From: Lentibacillus amyloliquefaciens
Lineage (GTDB): Bacteria > Bacillota > Bacilli > Bacillales > Amphibacillaceae
Reading direction: 5' to 3'
NCBI RefSeq assembly: GCF_001307805.1
Contig: NZ_CP013862.1
Span: 1,054,001-1,118,000, forward strand
DNA: 64,000 bases
The translations under genes and the position numbers were made by a program. The notes beneath the pieces were generated by a model. It saw only the letters and a program-made list of their open reading frames with translations, made no database searches and was not told where the DNA came from. Shown piece by piece: positions 1 through 9,597 of this stretch (its first letter is position 1; the number at the start of each line of letters is the position of its first letter).

Positions 1-47
1 CTTAAAGCATATAACAAATGAGGCTGGGACAAAACCCAGTAAAATTG

Positions 48-91
48 AAAAAGCGTGGTACTTATCGATTAGGTAATGTACCACGCTTTTT
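48..91 (+). terminator. Stem-loop at the upstream end of IS copy 1
   Basis: The arm GCGTGGTAC at 53-61 pairs with GTACCACGC at 78-86, flanked by A and T runs. This has the form of a bidirectional Rho-independent terminator and would shield the transposase from outside transcription. The same structure is present in copy 2 at about 26953-27000. Confidence 0.7.
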
Positions 92-178
92 TTATATTAT
101 CGTTAATTTTTAGTAAACAAAAAGGATCGCCTCTGATAAAATTAAAGTAACCACACAATAACCATCGGAGGGATCCTT

Positions 179-1856
179 ATGTTTAAACATTATAACATGA
201 ATCAAGTGGTTTTGCCTTTAGATTTAGAAATAAAAATAGAGGAAAATGATATTGCCTATGCCGTCAATGACGTCGTGGAAACTATCCCGGATGATGCCTT
301 CACAGGTTTCCGGCGCGAAACAGGCTACCCAGCTTATCATCCGCGCATGATGATGAAGATTATTTTATGTGCTTACACGCAATCTGTTTTCTCCGGCAGA
401 AAGATCGAAGGATTACTACATGACAATGTCCGTATGATGTGGCTGGCTCAGGGATATGAACCAACGTATCGCACCATCAATCGATTTCGTGTGCATCCAG
501 AGGTTAAAGAGTTATTGCGTCAATGCTTCGTCCAATTCCGCTGCCAGCTTGTACAGGAAAAACAGATTGATGAAGAAGCGATTTTCATCGATGGGACCAA
601 GGTTGAAGCGAATGCCAATAAATACACATTTGTTTGGCGGAAAGCGATAGAGAAACACAGCGCCAAATTGGTGGAGAAGTCTAATCAAATGTATGATGAA
701 TTGCTGGAAAACGAAATTATCCCGGAGATTGAACGGGAAAGCGAGGACGAATTATCCACCGATGAACTCAGGCAAATAGCTGAGAAACTGGATGAGAAAG
801 TCGAAGCGTATGACAAAGAGATTGAGGCACGTGAAAAAGGAAGCGAACGGAAACAGCTTCGTTCCGAACGTAAAGCACCGAAACAATACCGCAAACGGTT
901 CAGGGACTTTGTCGTGCGCAAACAGAAATATAAGCAGGACATGAAAATTTTCGGGGAACGCAACAGTTACTCCAAGACAGACCATGATGCCACGTTTATG
1001 CGCATGAAAGATGACCATATGAGGAACGGCCAGCTGAAAGCAGGTTATAATGTGCAGCTTGCGACAGAGGGTCAATACGCGCTCGCTTACGATGTATTCC
1101 CAAACCCGACGGACACACGTACTTTCGTTCCTTTCCTGGATCATATTGAGGAAGGTTACTTTGAGCTGCCTAAGTATATTGTGGCTGACGCAGGTTATGG
1201 CAGTGAACAAAATTACGAAGACGTCCTCGAGAACCGGGAACGCACGCCCCTGATTACATACAACCAATACCGGAAAGAAAAGAAAAAGAAATACAGAAAT
1301 AACCCTTTCCATTCCGCCAATTGGGAATATAACACGGAAAACGATTATTTTATCTGCCCGAATGACCAAAAAGTAACATTCCGTTACCTATCCCAACGAA
1401 CAGACCGGTACGGCTATACACGGACCTTCAGAGTTTACGAGTGTGAGGACTGTTCAGGGTGCCCACTGCGTTCCCAATGCACCAAAGCGAAGGAAGGGAA
1501 TAACCGGAAAATTTATTATAACGCGAAGTGGGAAAGCCAAAAAGCCTACACAAGACAACAGCTTTCGGAAGAAGAAACTGGCGAAGTTTACGGGTACGTA
1601 AAATCGATGTGGAGCCAGTCTTCGGATTTCTGAAGGCTAATTTGCGTTTCCCGCGTTTCTCAGTCAGGGGGCAGGAGAAAGTGAAAAATGAATTAGGATT
1701 TGCATTCATGGCGGTGAACTTGAGAAAGTACACCGCCAAAAAGACAAATCCTACCTTAGATAATAACAACCATTTAAATCAAAAAGGTTCCAACCATCAA
1801 AAACTGATGATTGGAACCTTTTTTAAGTCATTTTTGGCTAGTTATGTCCCAGCCTC
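179..1856 (+). pseudogene. IS1182-family transposase, frameshifted
   Basis: The ATG at 179 follows a good ribosome binding site (GGAGG at 167-171). The frame matches copy 2 through residue 472 (end of EVYG), then shifts at about base 1595, where copy 2 reads GGGCGACG and this copy reads GGGTACG, a net loss of one base. The in-frame product stops at 1633 after 484 residues. It keeps the N-terminal DUF772-like domain and two acidic catalytic residues (Asp in FIDGTK, Asp in VADAGYG). It loses the catalytic Glu in VEPVFG, which continues in the shifted frame to the IS end. The four-cysteine cluster (CEDCSGC...C) remains. Other differences from copy 2 are few (for example HDNVRM against HDSVRM), so the damage looks recent. 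Confidence 0.92.
1781..1824 (+). terminator. Stem-loop at the downstream end of IS copy 1
   Basis: AAAAAGGTTCCAA at 1781-1793 pairs with TTGGAACCTTTTTT at 1811-1824, giving a strong bidirectional terminator. It lies inside the transposase reading frame upstream of the inverted repeat. The same structure is present in copy 2 at about 25222-25265. Confidence 0.7.
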
Positions 1857-1876
1857 ATTTTTGCTATTCCGTTATT

Positions 1877-3334
1877 TTATGACTGAAAACGCAAAATCGG
1901 TTTCCGGGCAGCCGTTGCTTCATCCATACGTCTTACGATTGTTTCGTGCGGCGCCTCCTGAACGAGTTCAGGATCATCTTTAGCCTCATTCGAAATGGCA
2001 AGCATTGCTTCAATGAAACCATCCAATGTTTCTTTTGATTCGGTTTCAGTAGGCTCGGTCATCATAGCCTCTTCCACATTTAACGGGAAGTAAATTGTCG
2101 GCGGATGGTAACCGTAATCAAGAAGACGCTTAGCAATATCCAATGTGCGGACACCCAGCTGCTTCTGGTGTTTACCCGATATAACAAATTCATGCTTACA
2201 ATGCTGCTGATATGGCAGTGCATACTCCTGCTCCAGTTTGCGCATCAAATAATTTGCATTCAAGACCGCGTATTCACTTACTTTCTTAAGGCCTTCTGCT
2301 CCCATAGTACGGATATAGGTATAAGCCCTCAAATAAATACCGAAGTTGCCATAGTATGGCTTTATCCGACCGATTGAATTCGGACGGTCATAATCAAATA
2401 CGAATTCGTCATCATTTTTCGATAGAACCGGTTTTGGCAAAAAGGATTCAAACTCTTCAGTTACACCGACCGGTCCTGATCCAGGGCCACCGCCACCGTG
2501 CGGTCCTGTGAATGTTTTGTGCAGATTTAAATGAACAACATCAAAACCCATATCCCCCGGACGTACATAGCCCATAATGGCATTAAGATTCGCTCCGTCA
2601 TAATAAAGTTTTCCGCCTGCTCCATGAACAATTTCTGCCATTTCCATTATTTCGGTTTCAAACAGCCCGAGAGTATTCGGATTTGTCAGCATCAATGCTG
2701 CTGTTTCCTCATCAACAACACGTTTTAAATCTTCAATATCCACTAAGCCGTTCTCATTTGTCTTAACCGTAACGGCGTCAAATCCGGCAACAGTGACAGA
2801 TGCCGGGTTTGTCCCATGGGCAGAGTCAGGAACAATCACTTTCGTCCGGTTAAACTCGCCATTTTTCTCATGGAATGCACGGATCATCATCAGGCCGCTC
2901 CACTCACCTTGTGCACCGGCTGCCGATTGAAGAGAAAAATCATGCATACCTGTGATTTCACTGAGTGAGGTTTGCAGGTCATGCATTACTTCCATCGCGC
3001 CCTGCACCGTTTTCGGATCCTGATAGGGATGGATATGACTGAAACCGGCCAATCGTGCAACATCTTCATTTATTTTTGGGTTATACTTCATGGTACAGGA
3101 GCCAAGCGGATAAAATCCGGAATCAACACCATAGTTACGGTTCGACAGTCCTGTATAATGACGCATGATATCCAATTCGCTGACTTCAGGCAGTCCAGGT
3201 GCTTCACGCCGGATATAAGCATCATCAAATTCGTCCTCCAGATTTATTTCCGGAACATCCATCTCCGGCAAGCTATAGCTCGTCCTGCCATCTTTACCGC
3301 GTTCGAAAATTAACGGAAAATCTGTCTTAGCCAT
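1877..3334 (-). CDS. gcvPB: Glycine dehydrogenase (decarboxylating) subunit 2, GcvPB
   Basis: This is the 485-residue C-terminal half of the split P-protein of the glycine cleavage system. With GcvPA it decarboxylates glycine using pyridoxal phosphate and passes the aminomethyl group to the lipoylated H-protein. The PLP lysine is in [17 protein letters not shown], followed by the glycine-rich loop typical of P-proteins. The start chosen (MAKTDF) has GGGGG seven bases upstream and overlaps the gcvPA stop by 8 bp, which implies translational coupling. It is the last gene of the gcvT-gcvPA-gcvPB operon. IS copy 1 sits just past its stop and may have replaced or supplemented the operon terminator. 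Confidence 0.97.
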   Translation of the reverse strand: MAKTDFPLIFERGKDGRTSYSLPEMDVPEINLEDEFDDAYIRREAPGLPEVSELDIMRHYTGLSNRNYGVDSGFYPLGSCTMKYNPKINEDVARLAGFSHIHPYQDPKTVQGAMEVMHDLQTSLSEITGMHDFSLQSAAGAQGEWSGLMMIRAFHEKNGEFNRTKVIVPDSAHGTNPASVTVAGFDAVTVKTNENGLVDIEDLKRVVDEETAALMLTNPNTLGLFETEIMEMAEIVHGAGGKLYYDGANLNAIMGYVRPGDMGFDVVHLNLHKTFTGPHGGGGPGSGPVGVTEEFESFLPKPVLSKNDDEFVFDYDRPNSIGRIKPYYGNFGIYLRAYTYIRTMGAEGLKKVSEYAVLNANYLMRKLEQEYALPYQQHCKHEFVISGKHQKQLGVRTLDIAKRLLDYGYHPPTIYFPLNVEEAMMTEPTETESKETLDGFIEAMLAISNEAKDDPELVQEAPHETIVRRMDEATAARKPILRFQS

Positions 3335-4676
3335 TAATATCCCCCAATTCTTTAACAAATTTATCTATCTCATTTTTTGAACGGTTTTCAGTGACGGCAA
3401 CTAACATATGTCCTTTCAATTCCGGATAATACAATGACAGATCATAACCGCCAATTATGCCCTCATCTAACAATTTTTCATTAATCTTTGTTACATTTTC
3501 TGAAAGTTCAATCACTAATTCATTGAAAAATGGTCCGCTAAAGGAAACGGATATTGCCTTCTCTTCCAGCTTCTGTTTGGCATAGCGTGCTTTTTGCATA
3601 TTTAATGCAGCCATTTTCCGGAGGCCATGTTTGCCGATTGAACTCATGGCGACTGAACTGGCCAAAGCATTTAACGCCTGATTGGAACAGATGTTGGATG
3701 TCGCTTTATCACGTCTGATATGCTGCTCTCTCGCCTGTAATGTCAGTACAAAACCGCGCTCACCGTTTTCATCAGTTGTCTGTCCGACAAGTCTGCCGGG
3801 TACTTTACGTTTTAATTTATCCGTTGTCGCAAAATAGCCACAATGCGGCCCGCCGAATTGTGCCGGAATCCCGAACACCTGCGTGTCTCCCGCAACAATA
3901 TCAGCGCCAAAATCGCCTGGGGGTGTCAAATATCCCAGCGCCAACGGATTGCTCGAGACAAGGAACATTGTCTTTTTCTGTTTTTGAATTAATTCATTCA
4001 CATCGTTCATCGGTTCAATCTGACCAAAAAAGTTGGGATACTGAATGACGACACTTGCCGTTTCCTCGTCCAGTTCATTTTCTAACTGCTCCAGATCAGT
4101 TGTGCCATGATGATGGTCAATTTCAACGACCTCAAGGTTTTGACCTTTAGCATAGGTGTGAATGACTGCGCGTGATTCAGGATGAACGGTTTTTGATACA
4201 ATGATTTTTTTTCGTTTTGTCTGACCGGCGCTGAGGGTAACGGCTTCAGCCAGAGCTGTGCCGCCATCGTACATAGAAGAGTTTGCAACTTCCATGCCTG
4301 TCAGTTCGCAAATCATCGTTTGAAACTCAAAAATAGCCTGCAGTTCACCTTGTGAAACTTCCGGCTGATACGGCGTATAAGCCGTATAAAATTCTGAGCG
4401 TGAGATCACATGGTCAACAACAGACGGAATATAGTGGTCATAGACACCGGCGCCCAAGAAGGAGGTATATTCCTTCAAGTTGGCATTTTTTCCGGCCATT
4501 GTTGACAATTCTTGCATTAATGCTGATTCATTTGCCGGTTTTTTCAGGTTTAATTCCTGTTTGAACCGTACACTTTCCGGAATGTCCGAAAACAGTTCCT
4601 CGGTCGATTCAACGCCGATGGCAGCGAGCATTTCCTGTTTATCTGATTCAGTCATTGGCAAATAACGAAATTCCAT
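3327..4676 (-). CDS. gcvPA: Glycine dehydrogenase (decarboxylating) subunit 1, GcvPA
   Basis: This 449-residue protein is the N-terminal half of the two-subunit P-protein. Family features are visible: the N-terminal [15 protein letters not shown] segment, [18 protein letters not shown] and the CSNQALNAL segment near residue 340. The ATG is preceded by a strong GGGGAGGAG site. The gap from gcvT is 21 bp and the gene overlaps gcvPB by 8 bp, so the three genes form one transcription unit under the glycine riboswitch. The length matches the roughly 448 residues usual in Bacillus. Confidence 0.97.
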   Translation of the reverse strand: MEFRYLPMTESDKQEMLAAIGVESTEELFSDIPESVRFKQELNLKKPANESALMQELSTMAGKNANLKEYTSFLGAGVYDHYIPSVVDHVISRSEFYTAYTPYQPEVSQGELQAIFEFQTMICELTGMEVANSSMYDGGTALAEAVTLSAGQTKRKKIIVSKTVHPESRAVIHTYAKGQNLEVVEIDHHHGTTDLEQLENELDEETASVVIQYPNFFGQIEPMNDVNELIQKQKKTMFLVSSNPLALGYLTPPGDFGADIVAGDTQVFGIPAQFGGPHCGYFATTDKLKRKVPGRLVGQTTDENGERGFVLTLQAREQHIRRDKATSNICSNQALNALASSVAMSSIGKHGLRKMAALNMQKARYAKQKLEEKAISVSFSGPFFNELVIELSENVTKINEKLLDEGIIGGYDLSLYYPELKGHMLVAVTENRSKNEIDKFVKELGDING

Positions 4677-4697
4677 TTAAACATCTCCTCCCCTTTT

Positions 4698-5801
4698 TTA
4701 CTTCCGTTTATAAAATGGTGTTTCAATAACAACGGCCTTTAATAGTCGTTTCCGTACTTGCACATGGAGTTCGGTTCCCAAATCAGCATATTTACTGTCC
4801 AGGATTGCCAGACCAATATTTTTTTCTAATGTCGGAGACTGCGTGCCGGTTGTCACAAAACCTGCCTCTGTTTCTCCTGCGAAAACTTTATAGTCCGTAC
4901 GCGGTATACCTTTATCAATCATTTCAATGCCGGCAAGTTTCCGCTCGGTGCCGTTTTCCACTTGCTCTTTTAGCGCTGCTTTTCCAATAAAATCCTGTTC
5001 CTTATCCACTTTGACAGCAAATTTCATTCCTGCTTCTACAGGCGAAATTGTCTCAGAAATTTCCTGGCCATATAATGGCAATTTAGCTTCAAAGCGCAGT
5101 GTATCCCGTGCACCGAGGCCAATCGGTTCAACGCCGTCATCCTTACCTGTTTCAAGTATCAGGTTCCAAAGCTCCCGGCCTTTTTCAGCATCAAAGTAAA
5201 TCTCAAAACCATCTTCTCCGGTATAACCTGTTCGTGAGACAATGGCGGAAGTATCTGCACCGGAAAAATAGACAGGACTTTCAAAACGGAAGGGTTTGAT
5301 TTCATTTAAGGGCGTATCAGTCAAGCGCTGCAGAATTTTTTCTGCAAGCGGACCCTGCAATGCCAGCTGTGCGTAGTCCGCTGTTATATTTTCAATATCA
5401 ACTTTGCCTTCCTTATGTTCATTCAGCCATGCAAAGTCTTTGTCAGTATTTGCTGCGTTAACAACGAGCAAGTATTTATCTGTATCCAGCATATAAACGA
5501 TGAAATCATCTATTGTCCCGCCATCTTCATAACACATAAACGTATACTTTGCGCGTTTCGGTGTCATTTTAGAGATATCGTTTGTAACCATCTTTTGCAG
5601 AAATACCAGGCTGTCAGGACCTTGGACCATAATTTCCCCCATATGGGATACGTCAAATAAGCCCGCCTTTGTTCTTGTTGTTTCGTGTTCATGTTTAACC
5701 CCGCTGAATTGAACGGGTAACTCCCATCCGCCGAAATCGACAGTTTTGCCTCCCCATTGTTTATATTCAGGGAAAATCGGTGTGCGTTTTAAATCGCTCA
5801 T
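4698..5801 (-). CDS. gcvT: Aminomethyltransferase (T-protein), GcvT
   Basis: This 367-residue protein transfers the methylene group from aminomethyl-H-protein to tetrahydrofolate, releasing ammonia. The N-terminus LKRTPIFPEY and the motif GLFDVSHMGEI are those of the family, and the folate-binding barrel motif (RTGYTGEDGFEI) is present at about residues 190-201. The start is MSDLKRTP at 5801, preceded by AAAAAGGAGAT. The longer open frame upstream runs through the riboswitch and is not coding. It is the first gene of the glycine cleavage operon. The H-protein gene gcvH is not in the window. Confidence 0.97.
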   Translation of the reverse strand: MSDLKRTPIFPEYKQWGGKTVDFGGWELPVQFSGVKHEHETTRTKAGLFDVSHMGEIMVQGPDSLVFLQKMVTNDISKMTPKRAKYTFMCYEDGGTIDDFIVYMLDTDKYLLVVNAANTDKDFAWLNEHKEGKVDIENITADYAQLALQGPLAEKILQRLTDTPLNEIKPFRFESPVYFSGADTSAIVSRTGYTGEDGFEIYFDAEKGRELWNLILETGKDDGVEPIGLGARDTLRFEAKLPLYGQEISETISPVEAGMKFAVKVDKEQDFIGKAALKEQVENGTERKLAGIEMIDKGIPRTDYKVFAGETEAGFVTTGTQSPTLEKNIGLAILDSKYADLGTELHVQVRKRLLKAVVIETPFYKRK

Positions 5802-5850
5802 ACTTCCATCTCCTTTTTGAAGAAATTGTTTACTTAGGCTTCTCAGCCAT

Positions 5851-5884
5851 AAAAATAGAGACTCCCTCATACAAGGGAATCTCT
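5851..5884 (-). terminator. Intrinsic terminator of the glycine riboswitch
   Basis: On the minus strand AGAGATTCCCT (5884-5874) pairs with AGGGAGTCTCT (5867-5857), followed by ATTTTT. The 5' arm shares bases with the closing strand of aptamer 2 (GGACAGAG, 5888-5881), so forming the glycine-bound aptamer would oppose terminator formation. That fits a glycine-ON switch. Confidence 0.85.
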
Positions 5885-6074
5885 GTCCTTCAACCAGAAA
5901 GTTGCACACTTTTGCAATCGGATTCATTACAGAAAAAGTGCTTGCTTCGTGGGTGGTTTACTGTGTAAACACTCTCCAGAGGTGCGTCCTGCAAGAGTCA
6001 TTTTGCCTGAGAGATTCACAACGTCGCTTGCTCCTTCGGCGTTACTGCTTTTACCTGCAGTAAACTCTCCCCTT
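5881..6074 (-). promoter_or_regulatory. Tandem glycine riboswitch upstream of gcvT
   Basis: Read on the minus strand, aptamer 1 begins GGGGAGAG and contains CGCCGAAGGAGCAAGC and CTCTCAGGCAAAA. Aptamer 2 runs from CTCTGGAGAG (about 5983) to GGACAGAG (5881), with an ACTTTCTGG core strand in place of the usual ACTCTCAGG. The order of aptamer 1, linker, aptamer 2, terminator, gcvT matches the known B. subtilis gcvT arrangement. In that system glycine binding allows transcription of the degradation operon. Confidence 0.95.
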
Positions 6075-6307
6075 GCAATCATTCGCATTATGATATTCAT
6101 TGTTTTGGTTATACTATGTATGAATCTAAAATCGTCTATGTTACTTCCATTATATCATATGAACAATACAAAAAGGAAATATAAGATGTTATTTAAAAAG
6201 TCCGGTAAAAATGACACTCCGAATTCCTTCGTTGAACTTCTCGGTCTTTTTATCCTCCTTTTTGAACACGCACATATAATGATTACTTTGATACAAAGGA
6301 GTATACA

Positions 6308-7960
6308 ATGAGTCAAATCGATATTCAAAAAGATACCACATTTATTCATGAGTTTGAAGACAGTCTCCAAACAGAGGGGCCTTTTTCTTCATGGAAACTT
6401 TTTCAAATGAATTATCAGGCAGCACTAACAACCATGACACCATCATTCGAAGGATTAAAAGCATTGGAATATTTGCCGGAGATGGATTTTATGGATCACC
6501 AAATATCCAGCGCAAGGCAAGCGATAGAAGAAATGAACGGACGGGTAATTTTAGCCGATGAAGTCGGTCTTGGCAAAACAATAGAAGCTGGTCTCATTTT
6601 AAAAGAATACATGTTAAGAGGGCTAGTGAAAAAAGCATTGATTATTGTTCCGGCCTCATTGGTCAATCAATGGGCAAGAGAGCTCAATGAAAAATTTTAT
6701 ATTCCGGCTGTGACATTCCGGAAGAGCTATCCATGGGATCAATATGATGTGATCATCACTTCCATTGATACCGCCAAACGCTCGCCCCATCGTGAACAAA
6801 TACTTGAGCAGGATTATGATCTGCTTCTTGTTGATGAAGCGCATAAACTGAAAAACCATAAAACAAAAAATTTCGCGTTTGTGAAATCTTTGAAGAAAAA
6901 ATATTGCCTGCTGCTAACAGCAACTCCCGTCCAAAATCGGCTTGTCGAAATATTTAATCTGGTTTCCATTTTAAAACCGGGGCATCTTGGCGACTATGAT
7001 TCCTTTTTAAAACAATATGGAAAAAACCGTAAAAATCTGAAGGATGATGCCTACTTAAAACAGCTGATTCAAAAAGTGATGATTCGTAACACACGACAAA
7101 ATACGCAGTTTGATGCCATTAAGCGAAACATTGAAACAGTCTGGCTTGATTTCAGCCATGAAGAAAGGAACGTTTATGATCAATTAAATAATACAGCTGA
7201 TACTTTCCCTGCCTTTTCAAAAATCACACTGCTCAGAGAACTCTGTTCATCACGAGAAGCTTGTTATCTGTCACTTAAAAAGATGATGAATGAATCAAAA
7301 GAAAACGTCATTGAACCGATAACTGAAGAGATCGAGCATCTCCCCCAGCATGTGAAAGCTGCTAAAGTTGTTGAATTGATTAAACAATTCGGTGATGAAA
7401 AAGTGATTATCTTTACCGAATACCGAGCGACACAAGTATACTTGCAATGGTATCTGAAAGAAAATGGCATTTTATCTGTACCATACAGAGGGGGCTTTAA
7501 AAAAGGCAAAAAAGACTGGATGAAACAGTTGTTTGAACACAAGGCTCAGGTGCTGATCGCAACCGAAGCCGGCGGGGAGGGGATCAATCTGCAGTTCTGC
7601 AACTATTTAATTAACTACGATCTCCCGTGGAACCCGATGCGTCTTGAACAGCGCATCGGCAGGGTTCACAGATATGGTCAGAAAAATGATGTGCATATTT
7701 ATAATATGGCTATCCGAGGAACAGTTGAAGAGCATATTATGACACTATTATATGAAAAAATTAATTTATTTGAACAAGTTATCGGCCATTTGGACAGCAT
7801 CCTTGCTGAATTGAATATTAACGATATTGAATCCGAAATCCAGTCTATATTTTCCACCTCAGCATCAACCGGTGAGGCCAAAATAAAGTTGGATAACCTC
7901 TCTTCTGTTATTAACCTGACAAATCAACAAGACGAACAGGAGGAATATTATGGCAATTAA
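6308..7960 (+). CDS. yqhH: SNF2-family DEAD/DEAH-box helicase, YqhH-like
   Basis: This 550-residue superfamily 2 ATPase is of the SNF2/RapA type. Walker A is in ADEVGLGKTIEAG (about residue 80), the Walker B box is LLLVDEAH, and the SAT-like motif is LTATPVQNR. The helicase C-terminal domain holds ATEAGGEGINLQFC and the motif VI arginines in RLEQRIGRVHRYGQ. There is no extra targeting domain. AAAGGAG precedes the ATG. It overlaps yqhG by 11 bp, so the two are cotranscribed, divergently from gcvT as in B. subtilis. The substrate is unknown; SNF2 proteins usually displace proteins from DNA or RNA polymerase from templates. Confidence 0.93.
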   Translation: MSQIDIQKDTTFIHEFEDSLQTEGPFSSWKLFQMNYQAALTTMTPSFEGLKALEYLPEMDFMDHQISSARQAIEEMNGRVILADEVGLGKTIEAGLILKEYMLRGLVKKALIIVPASLVNQWARELNEKFYIPAVTFRKSYPWDQYDVIITSIDTAKRSPHREQILEQDYDLLLVDEAHKLKNHKTKNFAFVKSLKKKYCLLLTATPVQNRLVEIFNLVSILKPGHLGDYDSFLKQYGKNRKNLKDDAYLKQLIQKVMIRNTRQNTQFDAIKRNIETVWLDFSHEERNVYDQLNNTADTFPAFSKITLLRELCSSREACYLSLKKMMNESKENVIEPITEEIEHLPQHVKAAKVVELIKQFGDEKVIIFTEYRATQVYLQWYLKENGILSVPYRGGFKKGKKDWMKQLFEHKAQVLIATEAGGEGINLQFCNYLINYDLPWNPMRLEQRIGRVHRYGQKNDVHIYNMAIRGTVEEHIMTLLYEKINLFEQVIGHLDSILAELNINDIESEIQSIFSTSASTGEAKIKLDNLSSVINLTNQQDEQEEYYGN

Positions 7961-8726
7961 TGATTTGCACACCTTTTTGCACGATTACTTTACTGCCCAT
8001 CACTGTGAAATAGTATATAGCCAAAACGGTATGATAACCGTCCAGCTGACTGAAGAAATGGATCGCGAGCTAATGAATCGGCCTTTCTACTGGCATTATA
8101 TTAAAAAGATGGGGCACCCTGGTGATCCAAAACAGCTGACACTGATTACAAATCCCAAGAAGCGTGACGGAAAGCATGAATGGATCCATTATGGCAGTCC
8201 GCGGCTCCATCAAATTGTCAATCACCTCCATGAACATGAAACATACACGAAACTTTTTGAGCGGATTGAAACAGACAAAAAACAGGCGCTTTTTCCGTGG
8301 CTGGTTGCGAATATTAAAATCAGCTACCAGGGCAGACAAAAAAGAGATGAAATGGTTTCAATCGGGCTCCACCTTGTCAACGGCGTAATGCAGCTGGAAA
8401 TGATGGAAGAATTGCAGCATAAAACGATGCAAAACACGATTTCCGATTACTGTTATACCATTTCACCAATGATTAAACTGCATAGCGGATTGAAACGGAT
8501 TGAAAAGGTACTTGAAAGTTATGTGGATGATCAGGATCACGATTGGGCTTCCATATCACAAAAAACAATGGAAGAAGAAATCGATTTACTGAGGCATTTT
8601 TACAGGGAAAATGCTGAAGAAAAAGAAATGCAAAAAGAAGTCGATGAAATTAAAAAGCGATACTCTCCATATATTAATTTTAAAGTCATTAATGGCGGCC
8701 TTTTTTATTTAGCAGAGAATGCGTGA
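7950..8726 (+). CDS. yqhG: YqhG family protein of unknown function
   Basis: This 258-residue soluble protein matches the Bacillus YqhG family in opening (INDLHTFLHDYFTAHHCEI) and gene position. No catalytic motif is visible. The C-terminal third is charged and probably helical (EEEIDLLRHFYRENAEEKEMQKEVDEIKK), possibly a coiled coil. Start ATG 7950 has GGAGG just upstream inside the yqhH end. The strict overlap with the helicase gene suggests that the two products work together, perhaps as helicase and adaptor. That is inference from context only. Confidence 0.85.
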   Translation: MAINDLHTFLHDYFTAHHCEIVYSQNGMITVQLTEEMDRELMNRPFYWHYIKKMGHPGDPKQLTLITNPKKRDGKHEWIHYGSPRLHQIVNHLHEHETYTKLFERIETDKKQALFPWLVANIKISYQGRQKRDEMVSIGLHLVNGVMQLEMMEELQHKTMQNTISDYCYTISPMIKLHSGLKRIEKVLESYVDDQDHDWASISQKTMEEEIDLLRHFYRENAEEKEMQKEVDEIKKRYSPYINFKVINGGLFYLAENA

Positions 8727-8727
8727 T

Positions 8728-8757
8728 AAAAAAATGAGCCCGTATTCTCACGGGCCC
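8728..8757 (-). terminator. Terminator after yqzE
   Basis: On the minus strand GCCCGT (8755-8750) pairs with ACGGGC (8743-8738), followed by TCATTTTTTT. It lies between the convergent ends of yqhG and yqzE and carries its T-run on the minus strand. Confidence 0.65.
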
Positions 8758-8785
8758 TGTCAGTTTGTATTCCTTTTTGATGCTT

Positions 8786-8947
8786 TTAATATAAAGGGAC
8801 TACCCCCAGCCATTTGCTGGAATAGGCGGTCGCTTCATCTTTGCTTTTTAAACGACGAGTCTTTTTTTCATCAGACGGGGTGTCAATATAGGATGTAATC
8901 TGCTGTGTTATATACTTGACATAGTCATTAAAGGAAATATGAATCAC
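8786..8947 (-). CDS. yqzE: YqzE family small protein
   Basis: A conserved small protein of the com region, of unknown function. The core SFNDYVKYITQQITSYIDTP, the basic KKTRRLKSKDEA and the aromatic tail SSKWLGVVP are characteristic of YqzE. The start is uncertain. An in-frame GTG at 8945-8947 gives 53 residues with a weak site (ACAGG). The position equivalent to the usual MSxNDYV start is an ATT codon at 8936-8938, which would give 50 residues and has a much better Shine-Dalgarno match (AGGTGAT). It lies downstream of aroK in the same direction, followed by a terminator. Confidence 0.82.
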   Translation of the reverse strand: MIHISFNDYVKYITQQITSYIDTPSDEKKTRRLKSKDEATAYSSKWLGVVPLY

Positions 8948-9002
8948 CTAACCTGTTGTATTTGTTAGGTATTCTATCCAGCTTGTCTTATATTATTCGA
9001 TT

Positions 9003-9494
9003 TTAATCTAAACGATGAAGAATTTCTGCTGTAATCTCTTGTGGCGTTTTACCGTCTGTGGCTATCGTCATATCGGCCACTTCTAAATACCGTTCACGCC
9101 GGCGTTGGTACAATTCTTTTTTGTCCGGTTCAGCTTTACCCCATAAAGGCCGCGACGTGTCATTGCCCAACCTTTGTGTAATCTCAGCAAATGATGTGTC
9201 CAGATATATCACAAAACCGCGGTCTTTCAAAAACGCCATGTTTTCTTTCCGCTCCACGATTCCGCCGCCGGTCGAAACAATATAATCTTTCTCAGGAACC
9301 TGCTTTAGCACGTCAGTTTCATAATGACGAAATTGAAGTTCGCCTTCCCGCTGAAAGATAGCTGCTATTTCGCCATACTTTTCAACAACCATCTGATCTG
9401 TATCCAGGTATGATGCCCCTGTATCATGATGCAGCAGTTGCCCCACCGTGCTCTTCCCGCTTCCCATAAATCCAATTAAATAAAGTGTTTTCAC
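9003..9494 (-). CDS. aroK: Shikimate kinase
   Basis: This 163-residue kinase phosphorylates the 3-hydroxyl of shikimate with ATP in aromatic amino acid synthesis. The P-loop is GFMGSGKST (about residues 8-16), the shikimate-binding DTD motif is at about 32-34, and GGG is in STGGGIV at about 78-82. The lid arginine lies in the TSRPLWG segment. The gene starts with GTG at 9494, with AAGGCAGG upstream. In many Bacillaceae aroK follows comGG. Here it lies head-to-head with comGA, one sign that the com operon is inverted. Confidence 0.95.
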   Translation of the reverse strand: MKTLYLIGFMGSGKSTVGQLLHHDTGASYLDTDQMVVEKYGEIAAIFQREGELQFRHYETDVLKQVPEKDYIVSTGGGIVERKENMAFLKDRGFVIYLDTSFAEITQRLGNDTSRPLWGKAEPDKKELYQRRRERYLEVADMTIATDGKTPQEITAEILHRLD

Positions 9495-9597
9495 GTTTTT
9501 AACCTGCCTTAAAAATTTTTTAAAATTATTTCTAAAAAAAAGAAGGAGTTTGATGAAATATGTCGAATATAATCACTTATAAGGAGGTGACACATGA

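Larger units (their letters stand above)
20..1856 (+). mobile_element. IS1182-type insertion sequence, copy 1 (defective)
   Basis: This is a 1,837-bp element bounded by 12-bp perfect terminal inverted repeats, GAGGCTGGGACA at 20-31 and its complement at 1845-1856. A nearly identical element lies inverted at 25190-27027, and comparing the two fixes the ends. It holds one transposase gene plus a stem-loop with A/T tracts near each end. It sits 20 bp beyond the gcvPB stop codon, so no gene is disrupted. The four bases on each side (AAAT and ATTT) are reverse complements, not direct repeats. The single transposase reading frame is frameshifted, so this copy should not move without help from copy 2. 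Confidence 0.93.

Noticed and set aside
752..1369. Long open frame antisense to the IS transposase (205 codons), present in both copies
   Set aside because: It is the complement of a conserved coding sequence, has no convincing start signal, and its persistence follows from identity of the two IS copies.
5802..5927. N-terminal extension of the gcvT frame
   Set aside because: It overlaps the riboswitch terminator and lacks a ribosome binding site; the ATG at 5801 has AAGGAG at correct spacing.
9511..9545. A/T runs before comGA considered as ComK boxes
   Set aside because: No AAAA-N5-TTTT pair with the required 8, 18 or 31-bp spacing could be found; the region is simply AT-rich.
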